The notes under the pieces were generated by a model. That model searched no databases. It saw only the letters and a program-made list of their open reading frames with translations, and was not told the DNA's origin. Of a stretch of 64,000 nucleotides of DNA, positions 61,401 to 64,000 are shown one piece after another; within the stretch, counting starts at the first letter, position 1; each line of letters starts with the position of its first letter. Both the position numbers and the translations under genes were made by a program. Location of the stretch: the NCBI GenBank assembly GCA_964577375.1, contig CAZNYW010000001.1, positions 62,001 through 126,000 of the forward strand, in the 5' to 3' direction. Source of the DNA: DATKUC01 sp964577375 (lineage in GTDB: Bacteria; Spirochaetota; Spirochaetia; DSM-27196; DATKUC01).

Positions 61401-61673
61401 AATGGTGCTGGAGCCGGCGCTCGAGGTGGAGGTAATCTTGTTGATGTTCCCGACGTTGCTGAGCGCGCTCTCGAGCGGGCGCGTGACGGTTTTTTCGACA
61501 TCCTCCGGACTGGCCCCCGTGTAGTTGGTGATCACAAGCAGGACAGGCGGGGTAATCTCCGGATAGAGGTCGATCGCGATGTTCCCGCTCGAGTAGAGGC
61601 CGAATCCGATGGCGAGCGCGAATATGATGATAACCGTTGTCGGCCGGTTAACGACCGTTTTCGTCATGCTCAT
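58461..61673 (-). CDS. RND efflux permease (SwrC/AcrB-like)
   Basis: A 1070-residue inner-membrane transporter with the 12-segment RND plan: one segment at the N-terminus (TTVIIIFALAIGFGLYSSG), two large periplasmic loops and two five-segment bundles. The proton-relay segment reads GIGMLVDNSIVILEN (one Asp where AcrB has two), and the second-half relay reads VVVNNGIVLVDYTN (Asn where AcrB has Lys), the pattern of SwrC/YerP-like pumps. It exports amphiphilic or lipid-like compounds with an adaptor and a TolC channel, both encoded upstream. Confidence 0.94.
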   Translation of the reverse strand: MSMTKTVVNRPTTVIIIFALAIGFGLYSSGNIAIDLYPEITPPVLLVITNYTGASPEDVEKTVTRPLESALSNVGNINKITSTSSAGSSTIQIEFTWGTNMAEASNDVRDRLEFVRDNLPDGSTSPQIFKFDPSMIPILQLKVSGNRSPEELRQIAENMIQPRLEQVEGVALAAVNGGRTHQVRVEIPRSRLSAYNLTIGQIAASLQSQNVDVSGGTITEGDISYLITTSGEYKSLDAIRNTVIAYRGQPSAANPTAQATGIRLRDVADVSMGLSDRENVVFINGEPGVYIIVQKQSGTNSVRVADTVKQRLPQINEVLPQGVSIGVIADTTSVIRDSLEQVSTSAIQGAILAVIVLFVFLRSMKSTIIIATAIPISIVLTLMVMYFMGLTLNLMTLTGLALGIGMLVDNSIVILENIFRYREKGAKLRVSALLGTEEMITAIVASTLTTICVFLPLAVFRSQLEVIGELISGLAITVVISLAASLVVALILVPVLASKYLPISSRKQRPLFGVVGAVDRVTGNAFVGLDNAYKRALGFVLNHRLVSTLIIVGIFAASLTLIPAIGFQLVPEQPQDTVTVSVEMPVGTKLAVTEEAVQRLATIARTQIQGYKDVILNIGTRGLFGFLGAAQSNKATMTITLPPYAQRIDDSDTVKEKLRKHFGEFPGATISFGGNGGGNLFGASPIDILVKTDDLELARKVSYQIRDILQKQFPEVTEPSVGISEGLPQAEVVIDRAKAYSLGLNVATIGQEVRANIAGTVAGKYRDGSNEYDILLIAKERDRSSLPDLTQIFVVNNSGRKIPLASFASVTKSTGPVTIKRESQRRTTHVTAGLAPGTQLNEVAPRIRAAIAQQIPGEENLVIEYSGDYANLIKYGTTFMIVLAISALLVFGVMAAEFESFLDPFIIILAVPFLITGVLLVHFLTHTILSLFTAVGLVVLVGVVVNNGIVLVDYTNLLRKRGMSIRDACIEAGGNRLRPILMTTLTTILGLIPVAFLKTEGSSLVQPIGKTIVGGLTLSTLVTLFLVPIIYSAFNGASIRLRRRRSARAERRRERERELAETERVETTDN

Positions 61674-61684
61674 AGCGCCACCTG

Positions 61685-62662
61685 TTACAGGATCCTGTCC
61701 TGCGCAGGAAGCGGCGGCAGCTCTTCGATCACCTTCACGGACGCGCCGTTGGCGAGCAGGGTCTGTCCCTTCACCACAACCTTCTCTCCTGCCGAAAGGC
61801 CGGCGGTAATCTCGGCCTTGCCGTCGATCTCTATTCCAACGGTAACATCGCGCTGGACCACCGTTCCATCGGCGCCGACAACGAAGACGAACCGGCGGCC
61901 GCTCCGTTCGACAATCGCCTCCGAAGGGATCTTCACGAGACCGGTCTTGTGACTGGTGACGATCCGGATCTCGGCAAACATGCCGGGTTTGACCCTCGGG
62001 TCCTGCTGATCGAACCGCAGGGTGACATCCATGGTCCGGGTCTGGGGATCCACGACCGGGCTCAACTCGGCGACGCGCGCGGGGAAGCTCTCGGTCGGAT
62101 AGGGCTGGAGCGAGACCAGAGCGGATTCACCCACGCGGATCTCGCCGATGTAGCGCTCTGCGACCTGCGTCCGGATTTCGAGCTGGCCGAGGGTTGCTAT
62201 TTGAACGACAGGTACGCCCTGCGTGATCCGGGTCCCGATGTCCGCGGGCAGGGCCGTGATGGTTCCGGCAATCGGCGCGCGCACCGGGTTGGGCACGAAG
62301 TTCTGCCCCGGACGCGACGAATCGACCTCCGCCACCACGTCGTTCTGGTGAACGTACTGCCCGAGGGTGACGTAGCGCTTCACAAGCTGGCCGCTCGTGT
62401 CCGCATAGACGTCCACCTGATTGGCCGCCTCCACGCCGCCGGTAACGGATATATAGTTGTTGAGGTCGCCGGTTGCCGCCTCGGTCACGCTTACGGGAAA
62501 GACGGTAGCCTGTGCGGCGTCGTTGCCGGGAGCGCCCGGTTTGGCCGGCGCAGCCTGCGCGCTCTGGCCGGACGGCCTGCTGCAGGATGCAAACAGAATG
62601 GCTGCCGTCACGGCGGCAACAAGACTGAAAAAGACGAGACTAGTTCGCCGTCTGTTTTTCAT
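61685..62662 (-). CDS. RND periplasmic adaptor (membrane fusion) lipoprotein
   Basis: A 325-residue lipoprotein: signal and lipobox AAILFASC (C27). The lipoyl halves are DVYADTSGQLVKRYVTLGQYVHQNDVVAEVD and PVRAPIAGTITALPADIGTRITQGVPV, with only a short link between them, so there is little or no alpha-hairpin. The beta-barrel follows (LEIRTQVAERYIGEIRVGE), then the membrane-proximal end (GVEIDGKAEITAGLSAGEKVVVKG). It links the RND permease to the outer-membrane channel. It starts inside the end of the TolC gene (23-base overlap) and is 11 bases before the permease gene. Confidence 0.92.
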   Translation of the reverse strand: MKNRRRTSLVFFSLVAAVTAAILFASCSRPSGQSAQAAPAKPGAPGNDAAQATVFPVSVTEAATGDLNNYISVTGGVEAANQVDVYADTSGQLVKRYVTLGQYVHQNDVVAEVDSSRPGQNFVPNPVRAPIAGTITALPADIGTRITQGVPVVQIATLGQLEIRTQVAERYIGEIRVGESALVSLQPYPTESFPARVAELSPVVDPQTRTMDVTLRFDQQDPRVKPGMFAEIRIVTSHKTGLVKIPSEAIVERSGRRFVFVVGADGTVVQRDVTVGIEIDGKAEITAGLSAGEKVVVKGQTLLANGASVKVIEELPPLPAQDRIL

Positions 62663-64000
62663 TTATGGTACCTCTTATGTCGTCGAGTGTTGCGTTCAGG
62701 GCGTACTCAAGGTCGAGGAGGCCTGCGGTGTAGTTGTATTCGTCCGAAAGAACATCGACCTGTGCCTTCTGAAGATCCTGCTCCGCATTCCGCACATCCA
62801 AAAGATCGCGGGTGCCGGCCTTGTAGCCCTCCTGTGCGAGAGAAAGGGCCCGCTGGGCGAGCTGCGAGTTCATCTTCTTCACATCCAGAGTATTGCGCGT
62901 CTTTTCCAGGGTCTGAACGATCTTGCGTATCTCCATCTCGGCGCCCTGGCGAGCCTGAGTGAGCGATACCTTCGTCTGTTCGATCTGGTTTTCGTATTCC
63001 GAGATCTTGGTTCGCGTTTGTGATGCCGGAAGGAGCGGATCGAGGCGCAGTCCGAGTGTTATGGAGAACATTCCGCTCTGCTGCTTCCAGTCGCGGTTCA
63101 CATCGGCAAACAGCGGATCGGAGAAGGGATCGCCCATAAAGGTCGGATCAGCGGTGTAGGAGAATGTCAGCGTGGGGTACATGCCCGACCTGGTAATCAT
63201 GACGACGTTCCGGAGTGAGGTGATCGCGTCCCGGATTCCCCTGATGTCGTAGCGCTGGTCGAGATACTTGGTTATCAGCCGGTCGGCATCGCTCGACGTG
63301 ACCGGTACGAGCTGCGCACCGATACTCCCCTCGAGGACCGGTTTGGCGGTCAGGTCGATACCGAGCATCTGGTTGAACGCCATCAGCGAGGTGTCATAGG
63401 CGCTCGACAGGTCGTCGAGCGCGGGCCTGAGGTTCGCGAGCGACACCTGCGCCGAGAGGTAGGTGTATTCGTCGACGAGCCCGTTGTCATAGTTCACCTT
63501 TGTCTGGTCGAGCCGCTCCTGGGCGGTCTTGATGGCATCCTTCTGAAGCTCGATCCGGCGCTGCAGCAGGAGCAGATTGTAGAACTGCTTGCGGACATCG
63601 CGGTCGAGCGTTGCGCGCGCCTGCTCGAGCGAGGTTTTGCCCGAATTGTAATCGAGCACCGTCTGCTTAATTCCGTAGAACATCTGTGCCGTCAGCGTGA
63701 GCGACGCCGAGACGCGCGTCGACAGCGCCCAGCGGGGCAGCGTCTGCGACGGGGTGAGGTAATATAAAGTGTAGGTTCCCGGGGTGGTCGACGGTGGGAC
63801 GAGCATCGGCCCTATCGTCTGCTCGGCGTTCCATCGCGAAAGCGTCGCGCTCGCGCTCATCACCGGGATGAACTGGTTCCAGACCGTGTTCATCGCATTT
63901 CGCTTCTGCGCGAGCTTCAGCTGCTCGGTCTCGAGTCCCAGGTTCGAATGCAGGGCGAGAGCAACCGCCGTGTCGATATCGATCTTGAGCTGGTCGCCCG
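62640..64000 (-). CDS. TolC-family outer-membrane efflux protein, N-terminus beyond window
   Basis: The frame stays open to the right edge, so about 450 C-terminal residues are visible. The edge reads IDIDTAVALALHSNLGLETEQLKLAQKRN, the usual opening of TolC repeat 1, so only the signal peptide and a few residues are missing. Two long coiled-coil hairpins (LEQARATLDRDVRKQFYNLLLLQRR, then ENQIEQTKVSLTQARQGAEMEIRK) and the closing YKAGTRDLLDVRNAEQDLQKAQ are family-typical. It is the first gene of the efflux operon seen here. Confidence 0.92.
   Translation of the reverse strand, partial: GDQLKIDIDTAVALALHSNLGLETEQLKLAQKRNAMNTVWNQFIPVMSASATLSRWNAEQTIGPMLVPPSTTPGTYTLYYLTPSQTLPRWALSTRVSASLTLTAQMFYGIKQTVLDYNSGKTSLEQARATLDRDVRKQFYNLLLLQRRIELQKDAIKTAQERLDQTKVNYDNGLVDEYTYLSAQVSLANLRPALDDLSSAYDTSLMAFNQMLGIDLTAKPVLEGSIGAQLVPVTSSDADRLITKYLDQRYDIRGIRDAITSLRNVVMITRSGMYPTLTFSYTADPTFMGDPFSDPLFADVNRDWKQQSGMFSITLGLRLDPLLPASQTRTKISEYENQIEQTKVSLTQARQGAEMEIRKIVQTLEKTRNTLDVKKMNSQLAQRALSLAQEGYKAGTRDLLDVRNAEQDLQKAQVDVLSDEYNYTAGLLDLEYALNATLDDIRGTINEKQTAN

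Overview
The window is a densely packed, high-GC chromosome segment from a diderm (outer-membrane) bacterium. Outer-membrane proteins, an RND/TolC exporter, a fimbrial usher and PBP1C/alpha-2-macroglobulin show the envelope type. The mix of genes (cNMP-GGDEF proteins, a membrane MCP-like protein, a single-chain transketolase of about 620 residues, a FemAB-type peptidoglycan enzyme, relaxed lipoboxes) is most reminiscent of free-living Spirochaetota. That assignment is an impression from protein content, not a search result. I see no rRNA, tRNA, CRISPR array, insertion sequence or prophage.

Layout. 1-3.2 kb: the end of a DtxR-type metalloregulator followed by overlapping feoA-feoB-feoC (ferrous iron uptake). 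3.3-7.5 kb: an aldo/keto reductase, two tandem cNMP-binding/GGDEF proteins and a DHH phosphoesterase. 7.6-11.6 kb: an outer-membrane barrel, a SMUG1-type uracil-DNA glycosylase and a secreted DUF1800/DUF1501 pair. 11.6-14.0 kb: rlmN, a ferredoxin-NADP reductase-like flavoprotein and a DinB-fold protein. 14.1-20.9 kb: a complete chaperone-usher fimbrial locus (two coat-U-like subunits, usher, PapD-like chaperone) read from a consensus sigma-54 promoter, with a sigma-54 response regulator directly upstream. 21-26 kb: a DUF4097-like lipoprotein, malic enzyme fused to a phosphotransacetylase domain, and glnS. 26-34 kb: FemAB-like protein, HDAC-fold deacetylase, TetR regulator, SDR epimerase, a frameshifted hemerythrin-PAS gene, an Rrf2 regulator, a YghZ-type aldo/keto reductase and an MFS transporter.

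33.8-42.2 kb: pbpC and a 1979-residue alpha-2-macroglobulin lipoprotein. 42.2-45.4 kb: transketolase overlapping a PRC-barrel protein, and a thioredoxin-fold protein. 45.6-49.3 kb: an MCP-like sensor and a DUF4139 secreted protein. 49.3-52.1 kb: a four-gene minus-strand operon (EXPERA protein, SDR, small membrane protein, aldo/keto reductase). 52.2-58.1 kb: a hemolysin-III protein, then a plus-strand cluster of cstA, a small unknown gene, an ArsA/Get3-type ATPase, two paralogous single-pass membrane proteins that bracket cstA and arsA, and a nitroreductase. 58.1-64 kb: TolC-adaptor-RND-PII-like efflux operon, running off the right end.

The most interesting parts are the sigma-54-controlled fimbrial locus, the ArsA-centred membrane cassette with duplicated partner proteins, the paired GGDEF proteins with complementary site losses, and the frameshifted hemerythrin-PAS gene beside its Rrf2 regulator. 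Several promoters also place the transcription start on or next to the start codon.
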